Part shown: one piece after another, positions 53,640 to 64,000 of the stretch | Position numbering within the stretch: position 1 is the stretch's first letter | Layout of the letters: every line of letters starts with the position of its first letter | Assembly (NCBI GenBank): GCA_963921795.1 | Contig: OY997652.1 | Coordinates: forward strand, 60,821,756-60,885,755 | Length of the DNA: 64,000 nucleotides | Source of the DNA: Nannobrachium achirus | Lineage: Eukaryota > Chordata > Actinopteri > Myctophiformes > Myctophidae | Reading direction: 5' to 3' | The notes under the pieces: generated by a model | The model's database searches: none | What the model saw: the letters and a program-made list of their open reading frames with translations, nothing else | Told to the model about the DNA's origin: nothing | Position numbers and translations under genes: made by a program

Positions 53640-55440
53640 ACATTCTGGCCAGTGCTGAAACGTCAAAATGATCATCAGGGTATCAAGTTACAGAGGGAGG
53701 GAGGGGGGAGAGGAGCTGAGCAGAGTAGAGTATCGAATTTATTCTGAACATTCTGGCCAGTGCTGAACAGAGTTGGGATCCGTTACTCCAAAAAGTAGTG
53801 CACTACATATTACATATTACCTCTGAAAAAAGTAGTGCCTTACACTACTTCATTACTTCCTGGAGAAAGTAACTCGTTACACTACTCGTTACACTACTTT
53901 TGCGTTACTCCATAAAAAAGCCTGAGATGCATTGCCAACATATATTAGATGTATTAAATATTTATTATATATTATTATAATATCTAATACAATACAGTTA
54001 TGTTGTTCAATGAAGTGAGCAGGGCTCACTGGTGGTCATTTGAATGAGTCTAATAATAATAATAATATTAATAATACGAAGTTATAATAATTAATCAAAA
54101 TTATAATAATTAAATTATTTCTGAGCCCCTGTGGCCTTATTTAGCTCACATATGAGTTTATTCATTTATTTATGGACATACATGGTTTCCACCTGACATT
54201 ATAGCCTATAGTTCTGTATCCATATGTCAGTCAGTTTAAGCAGATTTCATTCCATTTGGCTCCTATGAATTTTCCAGTCCAGGGGTGGACATGACCTGGC
54301 GGAGATTCTCCCCCCACAGAGCGCAGCAGGTCATATAGTAATTATTATAATTTGTATTAGTAAGTAGGTAGTTCTGTAGTCAAATACAGCTGGGGGGCTT
54401 ATTACCCCAGGGGGGGCCTATTCCCCCACTCTACCCTACTGTAGCAGGCGAAAGTGATGGAACTACAATGAGATGACTCCGTGTGCAGCAGAAGCACTAA
54501 AACAATGTCAAACTAATTCTAGCAGCGGAAAACTTCCCATTTGCTTAAAAAAGCAACATGCAGCGATGGTTTTGCATAAGGAATTATTAATTGTCCGTCA
54601 TCATCAGCTCATGTCAGAGTCTCAGAGCAAAGGTGAGGTGCTCTTTTTCCCTCTCTCTCTCAGCCTACCGTACATTTCCAGTAGGCTAATTCATTCTTGT
54701 GGCTCGCTGGATATTTAATACTCACTATTTGGGGGTTTTAATGTATCTTGTCACGTGTAGGATATTAATCTAGGCTGTGATTCAAACGTCGGCTTTGCGC
54801 ACCTCGTGATGCGCTGCCGTGCCACTCTTTTTTTCTCTTTTCTCTCTCTCTCTCCCTTTCTCTCATGGGCAAAAGGTAACTCATTTCTTTGCTTGATATT
54901 ATAAATATCCGTATTTGGGGGGTTTGCTGTTTTTAGTCCCTTGTATTAATCTATATGCGATGGTTATCAAATGTCGGGTGGCTGCTGGCTGCGGCTTGAT
55001 TGCCACAGTGTCACCGTGACCTGCTGCTGCGCTGACAATCAAATGTGTTATCAAATGTGTTTGATTACCTCTTCTTTGGTTAGTTATTTTAGATAAATGG
55101 CAGTTCCAATGTTTTAAAAGACAAGTGATGATGTTTACAATCGGTTCCTGCTGAAGGCAGAAGCAGAAACTGCAGGCACGAAAGTAGCGAGTAGCGAGTA
55201 ACGCGACCAGGCAGTATTTGTAGTGTTATTATTATTTCGGAGGAGTAGTACCGTTACACTACTCGTTACCGAAAAAAGTAGTATTATTACAGTAACGCGT
55301 TACTTTGTAACGCGTTACACCCAACTCTGGTGCTGAAACGTCAAAATGATCATCAGGGTATCAAGTTACAGAGGGAGGGAGGGGGAGGGAGGGGGGAGAG
55401 GAGCTGAGCAGAGTAGAGTATCGAATTACAACAGAGGGGG
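53640..55440. repeat. Duplicated ~110-bp segment around a hAT element
   Basis: The segment from ATTCTGAACATTCTGGCCAG through CAAGTTACAGAGGGAGGGAG to GTAGAGTATCGAATT occurs at about 53633-53740 and again, split by the hAT insertion, at 53741-53767 plus 55338-55428. The purine-rich core is GGGAGAGGAGCTGAGCAGAG. Confidence 0.6.
53768..55329. mobile_element. Non-autonomous hAT element
   Basis: The ends CAGAGTTGGG and CCCAACTCTG are inverted, with target duplication GTGCTGAA at 53760-53767 and 55330-55337. Subterminal GTAACGCGTTAC and CTCGTTACACTAC motifs repeat in both arms. The 1,562-bp interior has no transposase frame. Segments at 54450-55080 look like captured or unrelated DNA. A clear hAT signature. 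Confidence 0.85.
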
Positions 55441-55800
55441 GTGTGTGTGCGCGTGCGTGCGTGCGCATGTGTGTGCGCGCAAGCGTTTTTTTTCCCCCAA
55501 AAAAAATGTTTTTTCCCCAAAAAAAAAATTTTTTTTCAATGTTTTTTTCAAAAACTTTTTTTTTTCAAAAAACTTTTTTTTTTCAAAAAACTTTTTTTTT
55601 TCAAAAACTTTTTTTTTTCAAAAAACTTTTTTTTTTCAAAAAACTTTTTTTTTTCAAAAACTTTTTTTTTTCAAAAAACTTTTTTTTTTCAAAAAACTTT
55701 TTTTTTCTCAAAAAACTTTTTTTTCTCAAAAAACTTTTTTTCTCAAACTTTTTTTCTCAAAAAACTTTTTTCTCAAAAAACTTTTTTTTCTCAAAAAAAG
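55441..55800. repeat. TG/CG microsatellite and CAAAAAACTTTTTTTTT minisatellite
   Basis: A short GTGTGCGCGTGCG run is followed by about twenty units of 16-18 bp (C, five or six A, C, seven to nine T, with a TCTC variant to the right). All six frames of the array are open or nearly so, giving Phe/Lys-rich text that should not be read as protein. Confidence 0.9.
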
Positions 55801-55945
55801 AATTACCCATATTTGGCCATTACACACACCACACTGCCGCAACATGGCGGTGAAGGCCGCGCAGCGGCCTGAACTCTAGACTTTCTGCAAACTTCTAGTT
55901 AGGTATAGTCAGAAAAATATGCAAGTGCAAAAAATATAGCTATAG

Positions 55946-56404
55946 TAGGGTGACCATATTTTCAGCCACTCAAACCGGGACGCAAAACACTGTTGCCTAA
56001 AACTGGGACCCTAAAAGCAATGCGCAGCGCACGTTACCGCGCACACGCGTGCCCATTCTCTAACGTTCGTGCACGCGCACACACGCACCGCAGGGTTGCA
56101 AACAGGCAGTGAGTGATAGACAAACAGGCTCAGCCGCTCTGCGTTGAATTCAGACACGCAATGAATTTGTTCCTTTTTTCTGATTGGTTAGGTGAGCATG
56201 TTTTCATGAAAATAACATGATAAATGTCTATGCAACCACTGAAAACAGCTACTATTATTTAATTCTGGCGAAAACCGGGACAATTTTGCAGTGAATGTTG
56301 AAAACCGGGACATATTAGTGTTTTAGAGATATTTGTCGGGACACTGGGACACGCAGCTTGAAAACGGGACTGTCCCGGGTAAAACGGGATGTCTGGTCAC
56401 CCTA
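55946..56404. mobile_element. Second non-autonomous hAT element
   Basis: The ends TAGGGTGACCA and TGGTCACCCTA are inverted, with target duplication AGCTATAG at 55938-55945 and 56405-56412. The interior contains repeated AAACCGGGAC / AACCGGGACA motifs and no gene. The empty site is readable at 16540 in interval 1. Confidence 0.85.
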
Positions 56405-56554
56405 AGCTATAGGCCTACAGTAGATAATTACAAAGAAGTGTCAGTGGGAAGGTAAAACTCGGCTAGGTTTATTTTTTGCCAGTTACAAGTGGTTTTTCAG
56501 GACCATTTAAATTAATTAATATTAAAGGCTGTGCATCACACATTGAACTATAGC

Positions 56555-56700
56555 CCCATATAGAACCTCACCCGTCGCTGCATACTGTTGTGCTCCGAGA
56601 CGAGGTCCTATAAAGGTTTCCCCGTGGGGAGGGCTAACGCCTCCAACGTTGAGGTAGAAAACACTCTTCTCGAAATTTTATCCACAAAGTAAAGGTATAC
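56555..56700. other. Filler at deletion junction, unclassified
   Basis: After CACATTGAACTA, which precedes exon A' in interval 1, about 140 bp of GC-richer DNA with short stems (CCCCGTGGGG; CCTCCAACGTTGAGG) leads straight to the 3' UTR of the LINE fragment (CCTCCCCTTTTCCATTG). The A' exon and LINE coding part are therefore lost in this copy. The insert has small-RNA-like stems but I cannot match it to a known RNA. Confidence 0.35.
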
Positions 56701-56910
56701 CTCCCCTTTTCCATTGTAAATAGCTCTAATTTTTCTATTATTTATTCTTCCCTTGTTATTTGTTATGCCTGCTTTTTTCCCCCCTTTTGTTACTGATAAT
56801 TTACCTACCTACGTTTAACCACTTGAACCCCTGCATCCCCTGCATTTTAACCGTCCCCCAATTAAATCGATTTAAATCTATTTTTTCGTGAATCGTGACA
56901 GGCCTACAGT

Positions 56911-57420
56911 ATACACAATATAAACATTAACGTAAAGTAACGGTAAAAATGTGATCAAGAATAAAAGTACAAAAATACAATACAAAAAAGAAACCCAGGA
57001 AGAAGTGCAATGACCTGAACAATGAGGCCAGTAAAAACATCATGACGTAAAATTAATTTGAAACAGATGTGTTTTCAGCATATGTTTAAAACTGTCGACT
57101 GACAGTAGTTTTTAATGGCAAAGGTGAGGCGTTCCACAAAGTAGGAGCCACCACTGCGAAGGCCCGATCTTCCTTCATCTTAAGATTGGACACAGGGACT
57201 TCCAGAAGGCACTTGTTAGAGGATCTAAGTAAGCGATCCTCTAAGAGAGGGTTTAGGAGGCAATAGGTCAATAATGTAAAGCGGGGCCAGCCCATGCAAC
57301 GCTTTATATGTAATCAAAAGTATTTTAAAATTTATTCTAGCTTTTAAAAGGTAGCCAGTGAAGTGAGGCTAACACCAGGGTTATGTGTGCTCTGCAGTTA
57401 GTGTTGGTGATGATTCTTAT
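56911..57420 (-). mobile_element. L2 LINE 3' fragment (interval 3)
   Basis: The minus strand gives LTYCLLNPLLEDRLLRSSNK and LKMKEDRAFAVVAPTLWNAS. It is the same insertion as 18030-18603, with its 3' tail removed. Confidence 0.65.
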
Positions 57421-57627
57421 AGTAATATATACTTGGTAGAAGGCTAGGGGGTGTATATTTTGGTGGGGTTGGATGGACGTATAAGAAAGTATGGCTGCAG
57501 AAACATTAAAAGCAGATGGGCTACTTTCATCTCATTCACTTTAGTTTAGATCATTATTTGCTTATTCTTAACACCACTTGTGTGAAGTTATTAAAAGTCC
57601 AATTTCAATTTCTTCTGTTCATTTCAG

Positions 57628-57729
57628 ACCAGTGTGTGGAGTCCAGACTGCAGGTGAAGATGAACTCTCCAGACTCAGCCAGGGACGTTTCTATTAAACA
57701 GGAAGAACCTGAAGACCACCAACACTTCA
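57628..57729 (+). CDS. Zinc-finger gene 7, exon A6
   Basis: The 102-bp phase 1-1 exon encodes QCVESRLQVKMNSPDSARD and VSIKQEEPEDHQHFS. Its donor is the weaker CTTCA|GTAAGC. It would splice over 5.05 kb to B4. Confidence 0.72.
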
Positions 57730-58179
57730 GTAAGCGTAACCACTTGAACCCTAGCATCCCTATGCAGGGGGGAACATTGTGTCACAAGCTCACAACGTGT
57801 AAAAAATTATGTTTTAATATTGTTTTATAATTTTGAATTATTGCTGTGTTGACAGTATATGTATTTAGTTAAAAATCATCCTAAAACGTTAAAGCCAGAT
57901 TTGTAATAACTTCAGTTTCAAACACCCGTAATAACCTGTAACTATAGTAACTTTACTTTTTAGTCATTCTAAAGGAAAATAAAATAGTTGTTCTGTCATT
58001 GCAAAGATGCAACTCGGCGTGGCGTTGCATCAAGTTGTACAAATGAGGCGAAGGTAGCGTTTCGTCGCTTCGGTACTCTTCACTCTAACTGAAAAATGGC
58101 AACAGAGGCAATGTTCGCTTCTGCATCACTTCAGCCTTTGCACATTAAAGTTGTTGAGTAAGAAATGATCTATATAAAC

Positions 58180-58875
58180 TCAGCACAAAAAGAAAGGAAA
58201 CTTGACTTCGGTCCATTATATCTCCCCTTTAATAATACCAATTTCTATTGTGTTTTATAACATTTTTATCGTTGATTCGTCACCTTTACAACGAGGTACA
58301 GATTGTAAGCATCGGTCATTCGTGGAATGAGCACCACAGCCAAACGTGTGGGTAGCGCCAACCCAAGATTTGCCAATATTCGGTCCATTATATCCGCCGT
58401 TTAATTATTCCAAATGGTTGATTTGGCACCTTTACAACGTGGTACAGCTTTTAAGGATCTGGCATTTGTGGAATGAGCAACACAGCCAAAAATGGTCAAA
58501 ATGGCCTGGCAGGCCTGCAATACTGTTCTTTTGGTGTTCACCTTTGTTGATTGATTGCACTCTCTCACAGTATTAAACGGGCACAAAACACATATTGGCC
58601 ATTTTTACACGCTCAGTGTCAGGGAAGCCCCAAACGAGAGTAAATGCCAGCAGAACAGTATTGCTAGCCTTTTTCGCAAAACTTTGGTCGGCGCTACCCA
58701 CACGTTCTGCTGTGTAGCTCATGTCTCGAATGCCCAATGCTTACAAGCTGTACCTTGTTGTAAAGGTGACGAATCAACGATACAAATTACATAAAACACA
58801 ATACAATTTGGTATTATTATAGGGGAGATATAATTGACCAAACTCAAGTTTCCTTTCCTTTTGAGTTTGTTAGTC
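58180..58875. mobile_element. TIR element with long arms (copy 4)
   Basis: The most complete copy. Inverted similarity extends to AAAGAAAGGAAACTTGA on the left and TCAAGTTTCCTTTCC on the right, beyond the limits seen in other copies. Non-coding interior. Confidence 0.65.
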
Positions 58876-60235
58876 TTGCTGAAGAATTTTTTTTTTCCAG
58901 GCATACAAATGCTGTATTAAAACTTTATTAGAATACTTTGCTGTTTTCATGCATAAAGTATGTGTAGTAATTGACAGCATGGAGAGGTGATTAGATGATC
59001 ACGCAGATTAAGACGTTTTTTTTTTTTGCCATCACAACACCCAGCGACCAATATGACACGATTCAAGCGCTAGAAAGATATTTTATATTTTGGTAGCAGT
59101 GCACCTTAACACATGGGCTGCTCAGGATTATGACATTTCTAGCTGTTGCTGCTGCCGCCGTTCACTCACGCTTTATTTTGAAGAGCCTCGGAAGCTTCGT
59201 GCGTGTGCACGTGGGTGTCCACTGACGATTGAGGAAGATAATCCCTTTGTTTACAAAAGCTTGCGAAACTATAATCCAAACCGGGGCCGACCATCGCGGT
59301 AAAGTGTCGCCGTGAAAACAATCAGATCTCTGCTTCCCTGGCGTTCTTTTCATCTCATTCAGAGATAAAGCCCTTCTTATGTTTCAGAGTAGAATGGAAA
59401 GTAATGTAAGCTGCCTCCGCCATTTTCTCCCCCTCTCTCTCTCTGCCTGCTGCGGGGTGATGTAATGGACTCGGGTCATTCAGAGGGCAGGCTGCAGCAA
59501 GTACAGTTAACCCTATGTGTCCCAGTCTGGCAGGCAGCTAGTCATCTCGGACTGATCAATTGTTCACAGGAGCTGTTATGACGTTTTGTTTTGTTTTTTC
59601 TCTAAAATGTGATAAAGCCACAAAAGTATCTCAAAATATCTAGGCTACATTTCACTTAAACGCCAGAGCTTAACTCTGCATGTAAATAGGACTTTTTTTT
59701 TATTCATGTGAGAGATTGTGACATATTTGTGTTGGTCCTCCCAGAATATGGCTAAAATGCTAGACCTAGCCAGCCTGTATTAGCCCTTTGTAGCCAAATG
59801 CCGTAATATCGAGACTCCATTACTTGGCGATATTTATTCCGGTATTTATTCCGTTAATTTAATGCCACGTATGTTCCAAATGAACCACGTTACGTTGTTA
59901 TAATGATTTAATCTATTATTTATCTATTATTTATTTAATTGTTAGTCCGGTTTTCTTCTTCTCTGGTGTGGAAAAAATGATCCGTTGGCATCTGTGTTTG
60001 GCTAAGACTCGTGACGTATGTGTTCTACTTCCGCAAACGGTGCAGTCCTTTGTCCTTGAGTTAGCTTAGCATTGAATAGAACAGAGTCATCGTAAACCAT
60101 CTAGTTTTAACGTTCAGAGCGTTTTCTTTTGGACAATAAAACATTAACAGGAATGACAGCCAGGGGAAAAATCCATCAGAAGGACACTTGGAATGTAATC
60201 GTTCCCTCAACGTCGGAAAGTTGACTTATTAGACT
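58876..60235. other. Copy-4-specific intronic DNA, no gene seen
   Basis: Replaces the 22900-23605-type sequence of other copies. It contains a GC-richer stretch at 59090-59330 with a 70-codon frame that has no recognisable family and a CT run near 59430. No supportable gene. Confidence 0.4.
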
Positions 60236-60239
60236 ATTC

Positions 60240-60935
60240 TGGATGACTGTATATTATAGTGGGAGTGTTTCAGGCAAAAATCGTGCACTTTATGAAAGAA
60301 GCATGAAATTTGGCACACAGTTAGAACATGCCATATGGAACATTTTTGGCTATAGGGGCATCGCAGATTTGTCTTGGGAAACTTGTGGGAGCCAATCAAA
60401 GTTGGGCTCTCATAGACTACTATAGAGTAAAATAATACAAAAAATAAATATGCTTTAAGTAGCATGTGAGGGGTCAAACTAGGTGTTTTTCGGGATTCTG
60501 AATCCAATGCAAGCATTTGTTTTGCACAAAAAACATTCCTTTCCGAGAAACGGCCACCACAAAACTGTTGAAAAGTGATGACTCATCACTAAACCATACT
60601 TTTATCACTTATATGGGGTCCGTTTTTAGCCCAAGGAATGGTTTTCCTGCAAAATAAATGTTTGCATTGGATTCAGAATCCCGAAAAACACCTAGTTTGA
60701 CCCCTCACATGCTACTTAAAGCATATTTATTTTTTTGTATTATTTTACTCTATAGTAAAGTCTATGAGAGCCCAACTTTGATTGGCTCCCACAAGTTTCC
60801 CAAGACAAATCTGCGATGCCCCTATAGCCAAAAATGTTCCATATGGCATGTTCTAACTGTGTGCCAAATTTCATGCTTCTTTCATAAAGTGCACGATTCC
60901 ATCAAAATACTGCCCGAAACGCCTGCACTATTAGT
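60240..60935. mobile_element. Foldback MITE with ~280-bp arms
   Basis: The left arm (about 60250-60530) and the right arm (about 60650-60933) are inverted copies with few differences. Landmarks GCACTTTATGAAAGAAGCAT and AACTAGGTGTTTTTCGGGAT occur on the left and as complements on the right. The spacer is about 120 bp. Both strands show matching frames beginning LDSESRKTPSLTP because the arms mirror each other; these are not genes. Confidence 0.75.
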
Positions 60936-61257
60936 GGCTAACGGCTAACGCTAACGTTAGCTAGCGCTAGCTGCAGGCTAACGCAGGCATCGTATACCCA
61001 ACTCTATTGTTGCTCTTCTACAAGCTCACAACGCAAGGCGGTTAAGACTGTAGATTGTGGTTTATTATCAGATCAGAACCGTCAGATTATCCTTCTGACT
61101 GAAGTTACACAAACACAAACAATGATGTTACATAAAGCATTTTTTAGCACAGTTAGCTGACCGAATTCGATAGGTCACGAGTTATAGTGTTGCGCACGTA
61201 GCTTCCCTTAGAGCAACGTGGACTGACGAAAACGGGTGCCCCATAGAACTTTGTGCC

Positions 61258-61805
61258 ACTATAGGAAGAAATACTTTACTTTTCTTATTTACTTAAGTAA
61301 AAGTATATGCCCACTGCAATTTAGATATACTCTGTTACAAGTAGAAGTCCAGTATTAAATAAATATATTTTTAAAATAGAAGATCTACAAGCTCACAATG
61401 TGAGCTATTTTCAAATGGCCAAAATGTGTATAGGCTACAATAACAGCTGAAGTGGTTAATGTATGTTTTGGGCTATTAAAATCAAAATCTACAAATAAAT
61501 AACTAAAGTTTAAAACATACATAAACCACTTTAGCCCTATGTTATACCAAGGCTATTTGAAAATAGCCGATCTACAAGCTCACAACACATTGCGGTGCGA
61601 TGCGTTGTGAGCTTGTAGATCTGCTATTTTCAAACATTTTGTACTTTTACTTTTGGTACTTTAAGTACATTTGGATACCAATACTTTTGTACTTTTACTC
61701 AAGTACATTTTTAATTCTGGACTTTTACTTGTAACAGAGTGATTCTATATTGCAGTATTGATACTTTTACTTAATTATAAAGTGTAGGTACTTTTTCCAC
61801 CACTG
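61258..61805. mobile_element. Decayed hAT-like element with nested palindromes
   Basis: The right end TACTTTTTCCACCACTG and the subterminal AAGTAAAAGTA / TACTTTTACTTAA motifs on both sides fit a known style of fish hAT ends. The left end is degenerate. The palindrome GATCTACAAGCTCACAACAC...GTTGTGAGCTTGTAGATC at about 61562-61622 lies inside. Confidence 0.4.
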
Positions 61806-62194
61806 TGTAAACGTTTGTGTTCTCATGCCAATAAAGCTTCTTTGAATTGAAGATTGGCTCTCTACTTCCCCATGTGGCGGAGTCAGATCATTGCAGGTTA
61901 GAACTTTATTTAAAACTTGAATATCTCAAAAGTACTATTTCAGCATGGCATCATTCTATAAGCCATATCTTCAAAACTGTTGGGTCAATCTCCACAACCA
62001 ATATATCATTTTGTGGCTATGATCCCCAGCTTTCAAATGGAATGAAGAAATGAAAATGAAAAAAATATCAATGACTAGCCGTCAGCCGTGTCCAGTCACC
62101 TTATGTTGTCTCGTCTCTCAACGAGATAACTCCTTTTGGCAGGGTGACACCTAGTGGCCTTAACTCGTCCCTGAACGAGTTTGGCTCCCCAAGT
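61806..62194. other. Intronic, no gene seen
   Basis: Unremarkable sequence between elements. The 68-codon frame at 61847 has no family resemblance. Confidence 0.4.
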
Positions 62195-62680
62195 GTTAAA
62201 GCTATACTGTGTAAGTTGCTCAACTAGGGGTCAGTAGCTCTATAGCAAACCTCGGTCGCGTCCGCGTCTTTCGACGGTTTTTCGCCGCGGACTCCACCTC
62301 GCCGAGATCTATCTTTAGAGGGGTCCCTGGTTCCTGTGCGTTCAGGCATTCCGGAGAAACGGACTCCTTCACCCATGCTTCACCGTTCACCCGAGTATAG
62401 AGACACACGGGAGCCTACAAATATGGCCGCCCTAGCGACCCCAGTTCAAGATGCGCTGTGATTGGCCGGCAGTGTATAACCCTCGCTGTGATTGGCCGGT
62501 AGTGTATGATGACGTCATTTTGCCGCGAAATTCTCCCCCCCTCACGGCTCATAGAAAACATATAAAGAGAAGGCTTTTGAAGCTGAAAATAACGGAGTGG
62601 GTGTTCTAAAACTTTAGCGATTTAACAGTTAGGACAATTTTAAGATTTGTTTTATAAAAAAAGTTACATGGTATAATAGA
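62195..62680 (+). promoter_or_regulatory. Promoter-like mobile element upstream of B4
   Basis: Imperfect inverted ends (CTATACTGTGTAAGTT on the left, AAGTTACATGGTATAATAG on the right) suggest a MITE. Inside, in order: two GATTGGCCGG CCAAT-type boxes (62460, 62490), a perfect CRE TGACGTCA (62510-62517) and TATAAAGA (62561). The spacing suits a start site near 62590. A downstream ATG (62720) is in frame with exon B4 across the normal acceptor. Confidence 0.4.
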
Positions 62681-62783
62681 TGATGCCTCATTTTTTTCAC
62701 GGATTACGGAGCATGGAAGATGGTAAATGGTATTTACACTCAGGATTCCTTAGTTGACTGTCATGTTGTTTTTATGCTCCTAG

Positions 62784-62996
62784 ATATCCTGATTGTGCCT
62801 CCACACATGAAAGAAGAACAGGAGGAGCTACTTCAAGGACCAGAGGAGCCTGATGGGTCAATGTTGACATTACTAGCAGTGAAAAGTGAAGTCGATGTTG
62901 AAGACATCTCTTCACACTGTGCTGAAGTTGAAGTTAAACTTGAATCTGACTCTGAATTCACTGATGACAGTGATCATTGCGAGGAGACCTGTGGAG
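62784..62996 (+). CDS. Zinc-finger gene 7, exon B4
   Basis: The 213-bp phase 1-1 exon encodes [29 protein letters not shown] and VEVKLESDSEFTDDSDHC. Two SUMO-consensus sites are altered relative to B1: HIKEE is now HMKEE (still psi-K-x-E) and DVK is DVE. Its zinc-finger exon C4 must lie beyond 64000, since the last 40 bases match the stretch just before the C acceptors. An unbroken upstream frame reaches ATG 62720. Confidence 0.78.
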
Positions 62997-63014
62997 GTTA
63001 GTCAGTGTTAAACA

Positions 63015-63840
63015 CATGATGTGTTATTTTTTATTTTTTTTTATTTTTTTTAGAGCCGCGCCGCCGGCCGTCATTTGTTTACACGGCCCGCGAGAGCGTC
63101 GCGCCGCCGATATTTACCATCCACTCCAATGCAATCCAGGATCTTTAGAGCTCATTTTCTCTGTTCCATGCATATCCATGAGGTGTGCAAGGTTTAATCA
63201 TGGCTAAATCGCCGAAAATAGGGCTTCTAAAATGCTTGGTAGCCAATAGCTAACTTCAAGCTAACTTCATCCTGTTCCTGTAAATGAACAAAGGAAAGTG
63301 TTCAGGCGCATCCAGCGTATCTCTATGGTGAATTCTTTGGCCACTGGGCGCCCTCTAGTGGTGAAAGCTGGCACTAATAGGGTTAAGGATTACAAGAACC
63401 GAAATTTTTCGGTTCCTTTAGTAAAATGAATTAAATAATCGGAGGCATCAACGAAACCCCGGTCTAATTTTCCATCCAAGTACAGGGCCGCGACTCTGTT
63501 TACACGGCCCGTAATGGGGAAAAAAAGGCTGCACCACGCCGCCCACTCCAATAGAAAAACACACCTTTACTGCGGATTTTCTCCGCATTGTGTTCCAAGG
63601 CCAGCAGAAACGTTTTTTTTTTTTTTTTGCGGCTGAATAACTTTAGATCGCTCTTCTAAAAAATTATATAGCCGATTGCTAACTGATAGCTAACTTCCTC
63701 CGGCTCGCTAGCATAGCACTCATTCCAGTGAAAAGCCAAGCCAGTTCTGGCTGGCGACCCGGATGTGATAGTGAATGCCTACGGGAGAATGGCTGGCACT
63801 CTAGCGGCCACTAGCGGCGCCTGGTGTCCAAAGAGTTAAT
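63015..63840. repeat. Copy-4-specific insertion in the B4-C4 intron with internal duplication
   Basis: Two diverged direct repeats are visible at about 63055-63300 and 63485-63725, sharing GTTTACACGGCCCG, CCACTCCAAT and ATAGCTAACTTC. A T-rich stretch lies at the left end (63022-63051). No gene. Confidence 0.5.
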
Positions 63841-63878
63841 AAGATAGTTCAATATTGAAAATGGGTGGTTCTCCTCTT

Positions 63879-63883
<5 letters not shown>

Positions 63884-63947
<64 letters not shown>
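63884..63947. repeat. (GA)n microsatellite
   Basis: About 31 uninterrupted GA units in the B4-C4 intron, at the site where copy 1 has a G/GA run and copy 2 a short GA run. Confidence 0.95.
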
Positions 63948-63949
<2 letters not shown>

Positions 63950-64000
63950 CTGTATGGCTCCTAAATAAGGGACTTCTTTGATGATGGAATCTTTTCAATC

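Noticed and set aside
55346-55879. Three overlapping 136-177-codon Phe/Lys-rich frames
   Set aside because: Low-complexity minisatellite open in all frames.
56555-56700. Possible small nuclear RNA (TTTCCCCGTGGGGAGG resembles part of U5)
   Set aside because: The match is short and lacks the invariant loop, a proper Sm site and flanking promoter elements.
59090-59302. 70-codon frame with a Cys run in copy-4-specific intron
   Set aside because: No family resemblance, no conservation in other units, local GC-rich triplets explain it.
60229-60948. Mirror-image frames beginning LDSESRKTPSLTP on both strands
   Set aside because: The two frames are the same sequence in the inverted arms of a foldback element.
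1-64000. Search for retrovirus, LTR, Polinton or other capsid- or envelope-bearing fossils
   Set aside because: No gag, protease, integrase, envelope or paired LTR signature was recognised; the reverse-transcriptase frames belong to LINEs.

Overview
The window looks like teleost fish DNA. It is dominated by a tandem cluster of C2H2 zinc-finger genes set in a dense background of transposable elements: L2 and CR1/Rex1-like LINEs, tRNA-type SINEs, hAT and Mutator-type non-autonomous DNA elements, Helentron-like elements and foldback elements. There are no bacterial-type operons, CRISPR arrays, rRNA genes or tRNA genes. I recognised no retrovirus, LTR or Polinton copy.

The main architecture is a segmental tandem repeat of about 20 kb. 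Four exon classes recur in fixed order: A (102 bp), B (213 bp, 207 in one copy), C (long zinc-finger exon) and D (acidic repeats fused to zinc fingers). The order seen is B1-C1 (2.9-4.9 kb), A1-D1 (5.1-9.5), A2-B2-C2 (18.8-26.3), A3-D2 (26.6-30.4), A4-B3-C3 (40.9-45.6), A5-D3 (45.8-47.1), A6-B4 (57.6-63.0, with C4 expected beyond the right edge). B exons recur at 2918, 23606, 42841 and 62784. Every A/B/C/D junction is a phase-1 intron, so exons can be exchanged without frame loss. C1 has 14 fingers and C2 has 16. C3 has been broken by a 619-bp Helentron-like insertion. The D exons carry 5, 6 and 1 fingers.

The proteins should be nuclear DNA-binding regulators. They lack a KRAB domain. Their N-terminal exons are acidic and rich in psi-K-x-E motifs (IKQE, IKEE, VKSE, VKLE), which match the SUMO-acceptor consensus. 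In the D genes a 12-residue unit containing IKEE is repeated 4 to 7 times. The C stop codon is overlapped in all three copies by a phase-1 GTAAGT donor lying 186-250 bp upstream of the next A exon, so C-to-A read-through splicing is plausible. A-B-C-A-D could therefore be one transcription unit rather than two genes.

The intervals between D and the next A (9.5-18.8, 30.4-40.9, 47.1-57.6 kb) are decayed copies of one another. They share LINE fragments, a foldback array and a short A-like exon, and differ by insertions whose empty sites can be read in sister copies. Intervals 1 and 3 share a Mutator-type insertion and an L2 fragment that interval 2 lacks. Interval 2 has its own Mutator-type insertion and a nearly whole CR1/Rex1-like LINE (37.0-39.8 kb). 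The left edge (1-2.6 kb) and 58.9-62.7 kb are unique to single copies. They include an array of nine CCATATATGG boxes and a promoter-like mobile element just upstream of B4.
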